Shown piece after piece: positions 5,225 to 5,774 of a DNA stretch of 5,774 nucleotides. This DNA is from Bacteroidetes/Chlorobi group bacterium ChocPot_Mid. GTDB taxonomy: Bacteria; Bacteroidota; Ignavibacteria; Kapaibacteriales; UBA2268. The notes below the pieces were generated by a model. The model ran no database searches and had not been told where the DNA came from. It saw only the letters and a list, made by a program, of their open reading frames with translations. How positions within the stretch are numbered: position 1 is the first letter of the stretch; each line of letters opens with the position of its first letter. The stretch covers positions 1 to 5,774 of the forward strand of contig RCNQ01000267.1 of assembly GCA_003731675.1 (NCBI GenBank), written 5' to 3'. Made by a program: the position numbers and the translations under genes.

Positions 5225-5774
5225 TTAACTTAAATTATCTTTTTTTTCGTTATCGAAAATTTTCTTTTTATTCAATGGTTGCCAAATTACAAGCAAAACA
5301 GCAGTAAAAGTAGCAAGGAATGATAAAGTAGCAGGTATAGTAAGCTTTGAATACCTTGCAATGAAATAGTCTGTAATAATGCTGTCGTTGAAGCTTTTAA
5401 TCAGCATATTGTTGAAAGCGAGAATGATTTTTATGTCGTAATACATTAAGTAAAATTCAATAGGAGAAGCAAGGAAGAATAAGATGAATGACATCATAAG
5501 CCAACCTTTGAATTTGAATTCTTTGCGATACGTAAAGAACAGGAAGATTGCAGAAACAAAGGTCATACAGAAACCGATTATTGTGTAAAAGCCAGCTATT
5601 CTGAATAGAGAGACAGTAGTTAATCTCATTTCTTCAGTGTACCAGTTTTTTAGGGTAAGTTCGGTTCCGGGAACGAAAATATCGAAAGCAATTGCATTTC
5701 GGGCAACTGTTCCTCCGAGCCATAAGATAATTCCAACAACGAGTGATGAAAGAAATATTTTGTTAATTATATTG
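5225..5774 (-). CDS. Multi-pass membrane protein, partial (5' end beyond the window)
   Basis: The reading frame stays open from the TAA at 5225-5227 to the right edge of the window, giving 182 visible codons. A shorter reading could begin at the ATG at 5627-5629, but the 48 codons before it are plainly coding. They contain a hydrophobic helix (visible residues about 6-24, LSSLVVGIILWLGG) and a loop with FVPGTELTLKNWYTEE, and have no ATG, GTG or TTG, so the true start is outside the window. Further membrane helices are at about 59-81, 90-112 and 144-164, making at least four. The C-terminal tail is lysine-rich (NKKKIFDNEKKDN) and so probably cytoplasmic by the positive-inside rule. The loop between helices 3 and 4 is about 30 residues. 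I do not recognise the family and see no catalytic or transport motif. The 99-residue gene follows after 24 nt. Confidence 0.82.
   Translation of the reverse strand, partial: NIINKIFLSSLVVGIILWLGGTVARNAIAFDIFVPGTELTLKNWYTEEMRLTTVSLFRIAGFYTIIGFCMTFVSAIFLFFTYRKEFKFKGWLMMSFILFFLASPIEFYLMYYDIKIILAFNNMLIKSFNDSIITDYFIARYSKLTIPATLSFLATFTAVLLVIWQPLNKKKIFDNEKKDNLS

Overview
The window is AT-rich bacterial chromosome. It most likely comes from the Bacteroidota/Chlorobiota/Ignavibacteriota side of the FCB group, possibly an Ignavibacteria or Kapabacteria-type lineage. The evidence is two upstream regions with exact TAnnTTTG (-7) plus TTTG (-33) boxes, which is the promoter type of Bacteroidota primary sigma factors. 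In addition, a short SerA lies next to a DUF1015 protein, and there are two lipoproteins, one carrying an OmpA domain. Clear AAGGAG-like ribosome binding sites precede some genes, which is less typical of classical Bacteroides. The taxonomic call is an inference.

Layout, left to right. (1) 67-1509, plus: an outer-membrane-type lipoprotein with a von Willebrand A domain and a C-terminal OmpA peptidoglycan-binding domain. (2) 1510-1713: a convergent gap with a 20-bp tandem repeat and a terminator for the genes to its right. (3) 1714-3932, minus: serA (D-3-phosphoglycerate dehydrogenase without ACT domain) followed by a DUF1015/ParB-like-fold gene. A perfect 9-bp hairpin lies between them, and a promoter lies upstream of serA. 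(4) 3933-4086: a divergent promoter region. (5) 4093-4524, plus: a small cysteine-rich lipoprotein of unknown function, whose start is moved to the second Met by its ribosome binding site. (6) 4539-4839, minus: a complete tRNA transcription unit made of promoter, tRNA-Ala(GGC), tRNA-Asp(GTC) and terminator. (7) 4901-5774, minus: a 99-residue conserved-looking protein of unknown function, preceded by a multi-pass membrane protein whose reading frame runs off the right edge of the window.

How they work together: serA and DUF1015 probably form a serine-biosynthesis unit, with possible partial termination between them. The two lipoproteins act in the envelope, but nothing ties them to each other. 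The tRNA unit is self-contained. The two rightmost minus-strand genes look like the end of one operon. I saw no mobile element, CRISPR array, phage gene or defence system. The least explained items are the cysteine-rich lipoprotein, the two rightmost genes, the DUF1015 role, the 20-bp repeat and the inverted repeat over the tRNA promoter.
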